Assembly (NCBI GenBank): GCA_964019695.1 | Contig: OZ026524.1 | Coordinates: forward strand, 27,196,164-27,260,163 | Origin: Loripinus fragilis | Taxonomy: Eukaryota > Mollusca > Bivalvia > Lucinida > Lucinidae | DNA: 64,000 bases | Reading direction: 5' to 3' | In this document: positions 12,901-27,900 of the stretch, in pieces | How positions within the stretch are numbered: the first letter of the stretch is position 1 | Layout of the letters: each line of letters begins with the position of its first letter | Position numbers and translations under genes: made by a program | Notes under the pieces: model-generated | The model's database searches: none | Told to the model about the DNA's origin: nothing | Seen by the model: the letters and a program-made list of their open reading frames with translations, nothing else

Positions 12901-15900
12901 GATGGTTTCTGTGTTTTGTACCTATAGAGGTATTGAAGGGCCATTTTAATTGCAACTACCTCTCCAAGGAGAATAGATCCTCTGCTGTTCACTGGCTGCT
13001 TTAGCAAAATTTCTGGAGGAAAGACACAAGCTCCAGCACTACAGGGTCCAGGATTTCCAAGACAGGAGCCATCTGTGAAAATAACTGCTGTTCCATCATC
13101 ACAACTGTCAAGAATGCTACCAATGATCTCTCTAGACAATTCCTCTTGATCTCCTGTCCTTGACTTTTAAGAACCAAGGATATTCCAATAATCTGGTTTC
13201 TGTTTACTTGGTTGTAGAGAGTCTAAGTAGTTACACTCCTTCTCTAAGTTGTTTAATGAAACACCAGTGTTTGAAATCATATCCGCCACCTGCATGTTCA
13301 TTTTCCCAAATGGGGATAACCTCTGCTCAGTTTCCTCTTTGTCCTGGAAATTATCCCAGCTAACTTTTATGTTTTCTTCATCCCCTTTCATCATTATCCG
13401 GACGGCTTGTCTAACAGCCAGTTCTTCTCTTCCTATCTCTAAGGGCTTTATCCCCGCTTCCACCTCTAACGCTTCCAAGCCAGCTGTTCCTGGAACACCT
13501 AAACATACAGCCAGTCCTTTCATCTGGATTTTTTCCAATGCTGCACAATTACCTATCTGCCATACTGCAGCTGCATACTCTAACTGTGGGGTGACTAAGG
13601 CCCTGTACAGCTGCAGCATACATTTTGTATTTATCGCTTCAGTTTCCTTCACCTTTCTTAGTAATGCAACTGTTTTCAATGCTTTCTGTTCCACTTTCTC
13701 TGTATGCAATTCAAACTTTAACTTTTCATCTAGGGTTACTCCAAGTAATTTTGGAGTTGGATTATGTTTGATTGTTTTGTCATCTATGGTAAAATTATAT
13801 TTACTGGCCTCTTCCAGGATGTGGTTATCCAAAGAAAACACACAGAACTCTGTCTTCATTAAACTTATCTTTACCCGCCATCTTCCTGCATATTCACATA
13901 CATGCCTCTTGAAGTCCTCCTTTAATTCATCCAGCAAATATCTCCAATCTTCTCCACTCTTCCATATAGTCCCATCGTCCGCAAATTTTACTTTCTTTCC
14001 ACTCACATTCTTGAAGCAATAAACTATGAACAGTAAAAATAACAATGGTGATAAAACCGACCCCTGAGGAAGACCAATCTTAATACAAAACTCTTGGGCT
14101 CTTTTTCCTGCCATGTTGATCACTGCTTTTCTGTCTTTTAAGAAACTCTTTATCCACTCCCAAACTCTTCCTCTTATTCCCAATTCCTTCAGCTTGAACA
14201 AAAGGCCCTCATGCCAAACACTGTCATATGCTTTTTCTATATCTATGAACAAGGCAGCAGTACTCTCTTTTTTGATAAAACCATCAACTATGTCCTGGGT
14301 CAAACGTAACAAGGCGTCTACAGTTCCTCTAAATCTTGGAATCCTTCCTGCTCTTTGTCTATGAGATTAAAGTGTTCTGCAAAGCCATATAATCTGTGCA
14401 TTACAATTCTTTCCATGGATTTGCATAAGTAACTGGTCAGACTAATAGGTCTGTAAGATCAAGGATCATGATAACTGTTTTTGCCATTCTTCCGTAGAAA
14501 TTTAACTTCCGCAACTTTCCATTTAGATGGTACAACTGCCTCATTCCAAGACCTCCAAAACAATTTACATATAGCCATTTTAAACTCTTCACCAGCATTC
14601 TTCAGTAACTCAGTGAAAACTTCATCGGGACCTGGAGACTTGTTAGTTTTGAGAAGCTGCAACGCAGCCTCCACCTCACCAATAGATATTTCATAATTTA
14701 GAAACTCGTTACAGTTAATCAATTCTTCTCTGCTCTTTTCTGATGATTCATCGTCGTTTACTAGTACCGACTTCTCCACAAACGTCTTGAACTGCTCATC
14801 AAACTTACAGTCATCCAAGTGTTTTCCAGCAAAGAAACCCTTTTCCAATAATGCACACTTTTCTTCTCTGTCAAAAACTGCCTTTCCTTCTTCGTCCTTT
14901 ACTGGCAATACACCCCCACTGTTGTATTCTTGATATGTTGTAAGTTTGATGAGGCTCTCCCACATCTCTTTTCCTGAGCTGGCAACCGAGATTTTACTAC
15001 ACAGTACCTGAGTCCAAGCCACCTTTGCTTCTTCTGCAGCCCAATCAAAGGCATCTTCAGTGTTTTTGAGTATTTCAAAATTGTCTGGGGTACTTCACCT
15101 CCTTAAGCTTTTTTTGGCTTTATTCAATTCATTCTTTGCTTCTGTAACTTTGTTGTTCCATTGTGGTGGTTTCTTCCTCCTATTCTGTATTCTACCTTCT
15201 TTTTTGGGGACTGCTTCAATCATACACTAAGTGTATACTTCCATAAATGAATCTGCCATCTCATCCACTGACTTGTACTTAAAATCAGATTCATTCCAAG
15301 CTTTGAACCTTTTCTCAGTGCACTCGCTTCAAATATTGTACTTAGCCTTACCAATAATAAATTTTTCAAGAATAGCATTTGTATATCTGTATTCTTCATA
15401 CACTTGTAACAATACCCCAATGTGATCAGACCTAATTACCTCATGCAACATCGTTTCACACATTGCTACCTCAGGTACTACCCTCGGGCTTACAATAAAC
15501 AGATCAATGACACTATCACTCTGTCGCCTGGTTGGCTTCCCATCATTTATACAAATTAGGCCAGACCTGTGTAAATAATCTTCCAGTAAATTTCCGCATG
15601 CATTTGATTTTTTGTTGTTCCAATCTATGCTTTTTGAGTTCGAATCTCCTGTCAATATTATATGTTTATAATCTTTCTACATCTGTCAAGTACTATCAAT
15701 AAGCCTTCCAACTGCTCTCTCTTTTCTGGGGGCACATACGCGACAACCAACATAAAAGAATTATTCTTGTTAGTCGTTACTTTAGAACATAATAGCTTCT
15801 ACCGTATCCAGCTCCAGTTCCGGTTTCCTTTCTATAATAACCCCATTCTCATCATCCTTATATAAAATTGCAACACCACCATAACCGACCTTTCTCGGTT

Positions 15901-18900
15901 TACTAATTTTAGACTATTTTCTGAATGTGACAGGCTCTCGAGCACTTTCAAAAGTCTCTGTCAAACACAAAACATCAACTCCATAGCTGTCCACCACCTC
16001 ACTGAAGTCTGATTTAGCCGTTTTCCAGGACTGACAGTTTATAGAAAATAATTTCATTTCTAAACTAAAACATACAATTCTTTCTGAATTTCTGCAAGAT
16101 TTCAGTATAATTTGGGCAATATTTAGATGAGCTTTTATGAAGACTGCCACAGTTGGCGCAGACACTTGGTAATGAACACTCTCCTGTTGAGGGATGGTCC
16201 TCTGATCCACAATTTTCACACCATGTTTTAAAAGTACAATTTGCAGCAATATGGTTAAAACGATGACACGAGAAGCAAGGAATGGCTTTTCTTTGTTTTT
16301 CTTCGTCACAAAATGCCTTCTTTCCATTTAATTTGAATATGTAATCCACCTTTATTGCCTTAGACAAGTCTGCATTGGACGCAAAGATAACCTTCCGTAT
16401 TGGCATGGGTTTACCACTGTTCCTATGAAACACTCTTCTAACTTCTAGAACATTGCCAATATAAATGTATCGTTTTAAATATTCAACCCTCTCTTCGAAT
16501 CTTGTTTATTCAAAGAAATGATAAATTGGAGTAATGCCCAATTAAAGGACCCTTGTTAACCTCTATTGATAACTAATAATCCCAATTAATGTGTCAATAG
16601 GGGAAATTGACCAGCCTAATTAAAGGACCCTTGTTAACACAAAGAACTAACAACCAAATCAATGTATATGATTAGTAAAGGTGGACCTATATACTAGTAT
16701 GTGAATAGTTGACACTGCATTTTTTCAAACTTATTGTATGACTCTCGTATTCCAAGATTAGATTTTTATTCTGTAATGTCCAATATATAGAAATGCATTA
16801 GTAAAAAATGTATATAGATCTATATCAAATTATAAACAAAATATTATTATATTCATCAATCAATAATCACCTATTAATGTTTCCCTATTATTCTTTGGTC
16901 TTTCCAGTATTTTGGAGGTCTTTCCGGTAATTCGGATCTTTCCGGTAAATCTAGGCACCGGTTAATTTTAGTAATTCACTTTGCAAACTGATGATGGGAT
17001 GTCATGTTTATCTCCATAATTATACTTCAACATTCCCTCATGGACATTTTATGCTGCTCTTTCTAGGTAGAAAATGGTTCATCTATCTTTTTCTACTGGC
17101 AGGATCGCATGCTAGTGAATTGAATATATGTTCCTATACAGGACACAGTCGTCCGCGAACAGGCTAACAGAAGACCTGATGTTATCCTGCAAGTTGTTTA
17201 TAAAAATAAGGAACAAGTGAGTCACTGATCAGCACCACCAATACTGTGTTTTAACCGAACTATATATCAAGAAACAAGCTTAGGTTAGACTAACTTTTGG
17301 AATCAATCTAGCAATGGAAGCTTAATACATAAAGACAATATTGATTTTCCCAATTTTTAATAGTCGAAACAACGCTAATTTTCCCAATTCCACGGGCCCC
17401 AGTCCCATTCCCAAAAGCCATGTCTTAAAAACACTGCAGTAATTAGTCACATCCCATCATCATCAATCAGTTAGTTTGTTTTCTCAGCTTCTGCTGTATT
17501 TGATAAAGTATCTACTCCAATCAGAATGACGACGGACATGCTCAACGGACATGTCTCATTGCCATAAAAATGTCCCAAATATTGTCTCACTCAGTCACTG
17601 CTTGGAGCAGTTATTGACTTGACTTGACTTGATCCTGAGTTTATTTTTCTACTGCTGCGGGTGAATCCCAGGTACAGTTATATTCATGCATTTTCAACAG
17701 TTGTGTAAAGGCATGTGAAAGTGCATGGCTTAATACTGTTTTTTTTTTAATTTTTTTTTTGTTTTACTTCCTGTCGTCGTTTGTATTGATGTGTACTTGA
17801 CGATTAGCAAATATGTCTTGTGCGTGTCAACTCATTAATTACACTAAACTTCCTGCTGACACCAAATTTGTTATCTTTAATATTGAAAAGAAAAAGGTTT
17901 TGAAATATCTTTCAAATATAGATATAAGTAAAGCAACAGGAACAGATGGCATTGGGCCAAGATTATTAAAGCTGGCTGCCCCAGATATAGCTGAACATGT
18001 TACCTTCATTTGTAATCACAGTATAAATAATTCTGTTTTCCCAAATAAATGGAAGGAAGCAAAAGTAACTCCCCTCCACAAAGGTGGTCCCTCTGAAGAA
18101 GTTAACAATTATCGACTAATTTCAATTTTGCCTGTTTTGTCAAAAGTACTTGAAAAGCATGTTCATGACTGTCTCTCTTACTTCCTTCATAATTTTAAAT
18201 TACTGCATAAAACTCAGTCTGGTTTCAGAGCTGGTCACTCATGTGAAACTGCTCTAATACACATGATTGATTCTTGGCTACATGCTATTGACAATGGCCA
18301 AATGATTGGTGTTGTATTAGTGGACTTCAAGAAAGCTTTTGATCTTGTTGATCATCAAATACTTTTGTCAAAACTTGAAATATATGGCATAAAAGATGAA
18401 GCCCTACAATGGTTTAAAACTTAAAATCTAACACAAAGAAAGCAGCAAGTTTATGTTAACAACAGTAAATCAGACATTGGACAAGTGTCCAGGGATGGAG
18501 TACTCATACTCATACTTGTACTCGTACTTACTCGAGTACTTTTTTTCAGTACTTAGCTGTACTCTGTACTTAGCAAAATTCATGAGTACATGTACTCGTA
18601 CTTACTTAAGTACTGTTACAAAAAAAAACCTGTACTCATGAGTACTTTACGAGTACTTTTTAAATTTCAATCAGATAGGGAAAAAAAAGTTAATTATATC
18701 TCAGGCCTTCCTTCATCTGTTTCAAATGCCCCTCATCTGTTTTTTTTCAGACTTGAAAAAAAGTGGCCTCCTCTATTTTTTTAGATGCCACAATCAAAAG
18801 ATTGTCATTTTTATGCTTAAAATGAACAAAAAAGGTGCCCCATTATGTTATGATCAAATAAAAAATAAAAAAGTGGCCTCATCTGTTTTTTTGAGAAATA

Positions 18901-21900
18901 AAAAATATAAATAAAATACCTGCCTGCCTCATCTGTTTTTCATAAAAGTGGCCTGAGAAACACTTGTTTAGCCATATCCTAATATTTCGAAAAAGTGTAT
19001 TTTACCTGTCAAGCTTTTTTAGGTTTGTGTGGCCACACTTATAATTAAGAATAATTTCTTTATTAACAAATTAATAACAATGGACTTGATGAAAGGCCTA
19101 ATGATGCATATAATTGACCAGGAGCAACACTATTTTGGATTACTACAATATACTTGAATAAGTATATTGTTGTATTTGTCACACTTGCTGCAAGATAAGA
19201 CACTGTATTTATCCCAAATATTGGGACAGATATATACCTGAGCAAACGGTGCCTACCCAGATCAGGAGCAGTCTGATAATGGTCTATACTGTTTGACATT
19301 TGATCTTCATTCTGACATGTACATGTATGCATTGATGAAACAGGCAGATCACTTTTTAGACAATTATGTCAATTCAGATTAGACAGGTATAGATTAAAAG
19401 ATGAAACATTTGAAAGATTGATGATGATAAGGTGTAACAATGAAGTGTCCAGTCCAGTTGTGAAAGACAATAAAAATATCAGGAAAAATACAATCTTAAA
19501 ACAGAACAGAAAAGTTCTCAAGCTCCACATTAAGCGCAAAAATGGAAATTTAGAAGACAAACACTGTAGATTCAGATGAGGCGGCTCATTATGAGCCGTC
19601 ACATCTAGATCTGCAGAGTGTGCAGAATCATCTATTGTTTTATTTAGTGCTTAAATGTTTCAGGTTTTATCTATTGAATCTTAGATGTCACTAATATGTA
19701 TGTGCTTGTAAATATTATAAATATCTGCAGCCTGTTTAGTTATTAAATTTGGCTTTTGTCTTAAATTTTCATTGCATACTTCATAGTACTCTGATGTACT
19801 CATGAGTACTTTTCTAAAGTACTCAGTACTTACTTAAGTACATTTACAAAATGTGTACTCAGTACTTACTCCAGTACTTTCAAAACAGTCAGTACTCAGT
19901 ACTTACTCGAGTACTTTTTCTTAGTACTCGCTTCATCCCTGCAAGTGTCGTATGGGGTTCCACTAATGTTGTATCGATGATTGATTATAATCGATGATCA
20001 ATCAAAAATTTCTTTCGATTCTACTAACAGGGATGAAGCGAGTACTAAGAAAATGTACTTGAGTAAGTACTAAGTACTGACTGTTTTGAAAGTACTCGAG
20101 TAAGTACTGAGTACACATTTTGTAAATGTACTTAAGTAAGTACTGAGTACTTTAGAAAAGTACTTATGAGTACATCTGAGTACTATGAGTACTATAAAGT
20201 ATGCAATGGAAATTTAAGACAAAAGTCAAATTTAATAACTAAACAGGCTGCAGATTTTTATAATTATTTACAAGCACATACCTAGTAGTGACATCTAAGA
20301 CTCAATAGATAAAACTTGTATTAACCATTTAATCACTAAATAAAACAATAGCTCTGCAGATTCAGATGTGACGCCGCCTCATCTGAATCTATAGTGTTTG
20401 TCTTCTAGATTTTGGTGCTTAATGTAATGAGCTTGAGAACTGTTCTGTTTTAAGGATTAAATTATTCCTGATATCTTTTTTTATTTAACAGTTAAAAAAT
20501 GAATATTTGGGGGGAAAATTCATAAATATTTGGACACCAAAAATTATTGACATAATTGTCTAAAAAAGTGATCAGCATGTTTAATCGATGCATCCATTTA
20601 CATGTCAGAATGCAGATCAAATGTCAAACAGTATAGACCATTATCAGACTGCTCCTGATCTGGGTGTGCACTGTTTGCTCAGGTATATATCTGTCCCAAT
20701 ATTTGGGGTAAATTCCAGCAAGTGTGAAAAATACAACAATATACTAGTTCAAGTACATTGTATTAATCCAAAATAGTGATGCTCCTGGCCAATTATATGC
20801 ATCATTAGGCCTTACATCAAGTCCATTGTTATTCATCTATATTGGTACGTTGCTCCGTCACAGTTTGACGATTATTCAACGGTTTGACTTCTATTGGTTA
20901 CGCATAAAAGATGAAATAAAAGAGAATAAAGACAGACAGAAGAAATATATAATAATACACAAGATATACAAATGTAGAATAAAAATGAGGAGAAAAGAAA
21001 AATATGTGTCAAATCTATAAATATATAAAAAGAGTAGAAGGAAGAAAGTTTTCCCAGTGGCCTTTGACTTGCCAGGTAGAGACCAAACTGCCTTCCTTGG
21101 AGGTACCAGGGCCCATACGTCCCCGACAGCATAGCTCCCCACCTTAGCAAGCTACTCAACCACTGGGCCCTTACCTAGATTTAGAATGAGAGGGTGGATA
21201 GCCCCCCTTTGAAGGATACCAAAGAAGGGGCCTCAGCTGTAACAGCTGGTAGAGAGTTCCACAAGGGTATTGTTCGGGGGAAGAAGCTAAACTTGAAGCA
21301 GTCTGTGGAAGGAGAAAACTGTCTGAACTTCTTAGTATGTGACGATCTGGTTCTTGCTGTCGACGGAGTCAAGTATGATGATGCGGGTATGTCAACTAGG
21401 TCGTGGACCACTTTATAGAAAAGGGTGAGTTGAATCTTACTTCTCCTAGCTTCTAGCGACTCCCATTGAAGATGGTCCAGCATAGAGGAAACACTACTGG
21501 TGTTTCTGTACCTATTCGTGGTAAACCTTGCTGCCCTTCTCTGAACCATTTCAACCTTATGTACTTGATCTTTATGATGTGGGCTCCATACTGATGAGCA
21601 GTACTCCAGTACTTCTATTAAAGAAGTCAATGTGGCCACAATAACATAAACAGCTTGATAGGTAAAATACACTTTTTCTAATTATTAGGAAATGGCTAAA
21701 AGTGTTTCCTAGGCCACTTTTATGAAAAAAAAGATGTCAGACAGGCAGGTTTTTCATTATATGTTTTTGATTTCCCAAAAAACAGATGAGCCCACTATTT
21801 TTTATTTGATCGAAACATAATGGGACACCTGTTTTGTTCATTTTAAGCATAAAATGCCAATATGTTGATTTTGACATCTGAAAAAAATAGATGAGACTTC

Positions 21901-24900
21901 TTGTTTTTCAAGTCTGAAAAGACAGATGAGGGGCATTTGAAACAGATGAGGGTCTGAGAAACAATTAACTTTTTTTTTCTACCTGATTGAAATTTAAAAA
22001 AGTACTCAGTAGTACTCATAATGTACTCATAAGTACAGAGTTTTTTTGTGACGGTACTTAAGTAAGTACGAGTACATGTACTCATGAATTTTGCTAAGTA
22101 CAGAGTACAGCTAAGTACTGAAAAAAAAGTACTCGAGTAAGTACGAGTATAAGTACAAGTACGAGTACTCCATCCCTGTCTACTAATCGATTGTGTTTGG
22201 TAATAATCGATTATAATTGAAAAGATTCACACCTGACCCTCCTGTAGGCTACTATTCTAAAGGGCTAAGTTCACGAAGGGGTAAAATCGGCCCTGTAAAA
22301 TCCTATTTTAGAAATGTATGAATATAATATAAATGACATTATTTCTGAAGAAGACGATCTTCCCTCTCTTCAAATACATACCAAACAATTTCTAGGATGC
22401 TTCCTTTATACCGCAAAAATCCATATTATGACCCCCAGTTTCCCCAAAATGGCTGAAATTGTGGGGATTTAGTGTAAATATATCCATAACAAAACATGAG
22501 GCCGTTATTTCGACACCACAATTTTTGGCTTAGCTGTGCAAATTAACATTGAGAACCCATGACCAAAGATTTCAAGGTGTCGAAATTATGGCTTCATAAT
22601 GTAGTATTACGTAACCTAAACGATCACGTTTGGATATATTGTCTTTGTTTGGTCTTTTCAGGCCATTTATACATGTTCTAAGGCTTAAAATATACAGATA
22701 TGACTACATTATCTCTTGAAAGCAGGGCTGGACTATTTTAGAAGCCGAAAATACGCCTACATTCTCACATTTTCAGTGCAAACAATGCCGTTTCCGAAAT
22801 AATGTTACGTCTGAAATTTACATTCAGTAAGAGACGCTCGTCTTGCTACCGTTAGTTTTTGTCTGCTTTCGCAGGTATATACTACCGTTTTTGGTTAACG
22901 GGATGTAAATTTATTCATAAATCACTATGAGAAAAATACACGGGGTCATATTTTACAATTAATGAGTGTCAGCTTGTTTATTTTTGTATATTTCTAAAAG
23001 CCTATTGTTGTTTTGTTCGTATTTAAAAATATATAATTTTAAGTGCGCTGCATTTAAATATAAGCATCTACGTGGCCGTGCGGTTAACTCCAGGAAAAGT
23101 CCTTGTGTTTTGCAAGGAGTCCAGGGTTCAATCCTCAACGACGTCAACTTTTTTTTCTTTCCTTTTTTGTCACCTTTCTCTTAAAATGCTAGTTTATATA
23201 TTATTGCAAGCTTTGAGGTTTATCTGATAGCTGAAAACAATTAACCACATGTACTGGTCGTTTTTTTTCAGAAATCATCCACTGTCCCGTATATACATAC
23301 GCCAAGCATATTTGACATGCCTTCATTATATTCCATAAACTCACTAAAAATGTAATTTTTGGTTCCAAAGGGGGTCCAACAATTTCCAGGGGTGGGGGTC
23401 GAACTCAATTGCTTATTCCATATAGAACTTGTGATTTTCAAGGTGAGTCCGGGCCACCTGTTACCCCCACCTCCTCTCTGGGTCCGTGCATGACTGATCC
23501 CTCACAAAATGACCGTGTTTCATGTCTTAATCATGAGTTAAGTTTAGTCTGTATTGCACTGATTTTCCTATTGCAAAAATAACGTATTCGATTGCCAATA
23601 TGCATGCGTATCTTTAGAAATGTGACACAGTTGGAGACCGTTTTGAAAGAAAAGTCGCATTTGGCATTGGCGATGAGGTGATAGGTCTACTATATTTATG
23701 TCCCTCATTGTCCCCGTGTACCCCATGTGTAAGCTGCATGTAGTGTTAGGAACTGGGGATTCTTTGGTCAATAATCGGTAATGACGCATGTTTCACATAC
23801 GTTCGGCAAGACAGGGAGCGCAGTGGCTCAGTGGTAGAGTGCTTGACTCGAGACCGAGGGGCCGCAGGTTCGAGCCTCACCGGCGTCACTGCCGTTGTGG
23901 TATTTGAGTAAGACACATTTATCCTAGCTTAGTACTGGTTAAACCCAGGAAGACCCGTGTCTGTTTAACTGAAAGATTGTTCATGGGACGTAAAGAATCA
24001 AATCAAACAAACAAACAAACAAACGTTCGGCAAGACATACAGTTGATTCAAAGATAGATGAGAATCGTTGTAAACAAAAATATGAACTAATCCAGGTAAT
24101 GTGTATTTTATACAGGTATATTACATTAACTGCCTCAAACTGCAGTATTTCATTGACCGTAATTTACCCGTTTCAATGGAAAAATACAATGTGGTATAGT
24201 CTGATTATTTTGCATCTTTGAAACATCAGTACGAGCAATCTGTGGGGTGAACGGATTTTTTTTATACTTTGTCACACTTGTATTTACATGGGCATAATAA
24301 AGGAAGGTGATATAATTTAGGATTTATCATTATTTCAGGAGTCAGGCACCTCTTTTTGAAAAAAAAAAGATCCATGTATAACTTAGAAGATTGAATTATA
24401 CTAACAATTAAACTCCACCTGAAATGTTTTCGACCTGTTTTTGCGATGATTTTTACCACGTCATTTTTTCGAAATCCTTATCCCGATGAAAGGTATTCAG
24501 AAACATCCCTGCCAACTTCTCAAAACAGTTCCAACATCCAAGATGATGATGTTACATCTGTGCATAGCACAAATATAACAAGTCAATAGATGTCATTCAA
24601 AATGTTACATTGTACCGCCACAATTCAGTTGTTAAAGCGATGTATGGCTTGTTCGAATATATTGGAAATCGCGCCTGATTCGCACGTGCGTTAAGCAAGT
24701 GGGGATTCGCACGTGCGTTAAGCTAGTGGGATCATCTCGGAACCGTAAATTTTAAAAACCTGCAAAGGAAAATGGCACGTTGTGCAAAAATCCAAACTTT
24801 GTTTGTACAAATGAGCCTGTCTGACGTTGATTCTGTGCGTGCACGGAAAATTCTGGGCATGCAAATGGCAGTTCTATCACTTTCATGTTACATGTATACA

Positions 24901-27900
24901 CAACCTTTGAATAACAGGATTTTCATCGTTCACGATTTTTTTTGATAATACCTCTTTCTGACACGTCCAAACGAATTTTACCCGTCAATAAAACAAACTT
25001 TGAATTGTTAAACGAATTCAATTAATTGCAATTTTTTTTATCTAAATACAGTTGAATCTCGTTAATTCGAAGTCCTAGGGACTAGAGGTTTTATTTCGAA
25101 TTATCGAATTATAGGTAGGTAGAAATACATGTAAAAGATATATAGCCCCCAGAAAGTATAATGATTATTTTTTTCTTATCAAATAAATGTTTTGTGTCTA
25201 TAAAAGAAACGTCTCAGGGAGACGTTTCTTTTACGCACCCAGAACATATATTATTTTAGAAAGTTTTCAAAATAGATCATGAATATGTCCTATACTCTGA
25301 ATTCAGTGTGTCCCAAATTTATTTCGAATTAGCCAGTATTTCGAAAAATCGGAGCTCGAATTTTTGAGGTTTTACTGTACACAAAATCTGTACGTGTAAC
25401 AAAAACCAGACCTTTAGGAGAAGTTGGCGGAAAGTCTTCTCTACCGCTTTATCGTTAACACATCTTGCTAAAATTGAATACAAAAACGTTACTGCGAAAG
25501 AATAGCAGCTAGATTTTTTTTTCATATCGTATAATAACTTATTTTCAGGATTGAGAAATTGAGATTTACTGTCGTGGTAGAGTGCTTGACTCGAGACCGA
25601 GTGTCCGCGGGTTCAAGCCTCACCAGCGCTGCAACGTTGTGCCTTGAGCAAGACACATTAATTCAAGCTTAGTAATGGGTTTACCCAGTAAGACCCGTCC
25701 CTACCTCATTGAAAGATTGTTGATGTGACTCATGGCAAACAAGGTTCTACTGTTATCACTATTGAATTCCGTCCATCAAAAATGTTCGTTTTGTGTAAAT
25801 GCTTAGTGTAAGTCCCATTACCATATCTTGACAAGCCTGCCCCACTTTAGCGAGGCGGGGAGAATCAAAAATAGCAGCTTACCATCGGCCCAGCAATATG
25901 CAATTACCTTTCGCCGTTGGCCGATAGTGGTTAGCTTTAATGTTCTTTCTGGGACTTTATCAAAAACGAATGATTTCACAAAACATGCACATGAAACTTC
26001 TACGCTGTCTTTAATTTGAGCGGGCAGTATCAGGGAAGGTTCTGGCTAGTCTGTTCGAATGCTAAATTTAGCCTGCACCTGCGCTGGTCGCCAATGATAA
26101 AAAACATAAATACCTTCTGAGCTGACTTAACCCTTAATGCGCCAATCGCAACAAAAGTCGTCTGCTTTCTCGTCTGCTGAAATGTTTAAGAAGCCTCTAT
26201 GGAAAACAGTGTGGGCCAAGATAAGACTGCTCCTATAGGAGCACTCGGGAGCACTCGGTTCTGGGTCCACACTGTTTGCTTCTATACTTAATTCGTCAGT
26301 AATGCTAGGAAATTATTTTCAGCAGATGACTTCAGCAGACGACATTTTCCGATGCATTTTTTTCTTGGCGCTTTAAGGGTAAAATATTACAGCATCACTC
26401 TACAATAAGTTACATGTACCACGTCCAGGAAACCCAACTATATATATATATATATATATAAGCACGGGCATTTAAGATCAGTCAGAATGACAAGCTTCTG
26501 TCTGAAAATGACGAGACTACCGTAAAATGACCAGCATAAAAAATGCGTTACGATTGTGTTATCCATCGCATCAGTAATATAGTGTGCATACAGTTTAAAT
26601 ACGCTTTTTCTCGGACCCGCGAAGCGTGGTCGGCAGAGTTCTATTTATAGTCTGACTTCTATGGACTAGTCCTGAGGGGGGGGGGGGTCATGAATCATGA
26701 GTTTAAACCCTTGTATAGTTTTGTTGAAATTATTTTCTCTCTTCTACTGATTCCGATGAGAGAATTTAGTAAGTACTTGATATTGAATCACTGTTTGTAA
26801 AGCAGCGGTATAGGATACATTGACCGCTACCGTGATATGACTAAAATTGCTGAAAATTACATGGACATAAAGCCTCAAACAAACATGCACATTTCAGAGG
26901 GTTGGCGGGCGTATCGCCATGATAGACTTTTTATCGAGGTTTATAATACATTTTGGCACAAATTTGGATGCAACACACACTTGTTTAACATAAATTTGTT
27001 AACAAAACTTAGCGACGTCTTTGGCGTTACATTGCAATGTAAATGACGTTACTTTTTGCGCAAAATTAACAGAGGGTCCTTGTCTTTAGAAACCCATAGT
27101 TTTCACAATTTAAGCACTAGGCAGATAAAATTTCGATTTTTCTCAATGAAATAAACCATATTAACATATTTTAAGTCAAGTTGCATTTCTATGGCAGGGC
27201 CGATTTCACCCCTTCGTGAACCTAGCCCTTTGCAACTTTGCTACAAGAAAATGCAATCCATAAATTCGAAGGTTTATAAAGAAATAAACTGTAGCCTGGT
27301 TTGCTATGTATTCTATCCCCTTTAAAATCGTGACTAAGAAGTCTTCAATGCAATCTTAACCCATTGTATGCTAATTACTCCTAAATGCGTACTTTAGGCC
27401 TAAATTAAAATTTTATTTGTTTCCCCTTACCCGACTGACCCTGAAAAAAGGCCCTACTCAAAAAAATTTATTACAATTTTTAGTGAAGAATAATTTTTTT
27501 AATTTCATTGCAACCCGAGAGAATTGTCCAATGTAAACAGTGTTATCTCAGCAAATTGTTTGTGTATTTAATCTTATTGCCTTTAGTAGGACTATACAGT
27601 AAAACCTGCCTAAATGGGCGCTAAATGCAGGTCAAAAGTATTCTGCAATACTTTTGAATTGCATTATGCGATGTCTTTTTTGAGTGGCCTCTTAAAGCAG
27701 GTTTTACTGTATACAATTAAGCTTAATTGGTAACCAATTTGAGATTTTTAGTTAAATAAGTTTCCGACCGACCGACCCATACCGGTAAAATAGGGTCTGG
27801 TAAGGGGAACAAAAATATTTTTAAGGTTGGCCTTAACAAAGAGTGGAAACTCTGATAAAATGCCACAAAATGCAGCATTTCAACGGGTTATACACTGTTT

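Larger units (their letters stand above)
6838..16505 (-). pseudogene. Degenerate LINE (EN-RT-RNase H type), interrupted by a MULE
   Basis: Read on the minus strand from about 16505: an ORF1 end with zinc knuckles, apurinic-type endonuclease, reverse transcriptase, RNase H, and a C-terminal cysteine-rich knuckle at 7000-7240. The RNase H domain places it in the I-like group of LINEs (for example I, Nimb or Ingi clades); the exact clade is not resolved. Frameshifts and stops occur in most domains. The coding sequence breaks at 12467 and resumes at 7274, where a MULE was inserted. The 5' end looks truncated. The 3' end near 6838 has an AATAAA-like signal. Confidence 0.85.
6751..16959. mobile_element. 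Outer TIR element of nest 1
   Basis: About 75 bp at each end are inverted copies: GGTGCCTAGATTTACCGGAA, then two more (A/G)CGGAAAGACC-type blocks, then AAAGAATAAT. The termini are flanked by GGTTAATTTT on both sides, a 9-10 bp target duplication as in MULE-type elements. Only the outer ~90 bp on the left and ~450 bp on the right appear to be the element itself. The middle is a LINE carrying further insertions. Confidence 0.85.
22259..27231. mobile_element. 4.97-kb TIR element inside the 8.3-kb element
   Basis: The ends are about 36 bp of near-perfect inverted repeat (AAAGGGCTAAGTTCACGAAG with GGGT(A/G)AAATCGGCCCTG). I found no clear target duplication. It contains SINEs, a tRNA-like gene, a pogo-like MITE and an AT microsatellite. 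No protein is recognised. Confidence 0.7.

Noticed and set aside
13249..14022. 257-codon open frame on the + strand
   Set aside because: It is the antisense shadow of the LINE reverse transcriptase; no conserved motifs.
23066..23149. Functional tRNA gene
   Set aside because: The acceptor stem pairs poorly and no clear anticodon is seen, so it is kept only as a tRNA-like sequence.
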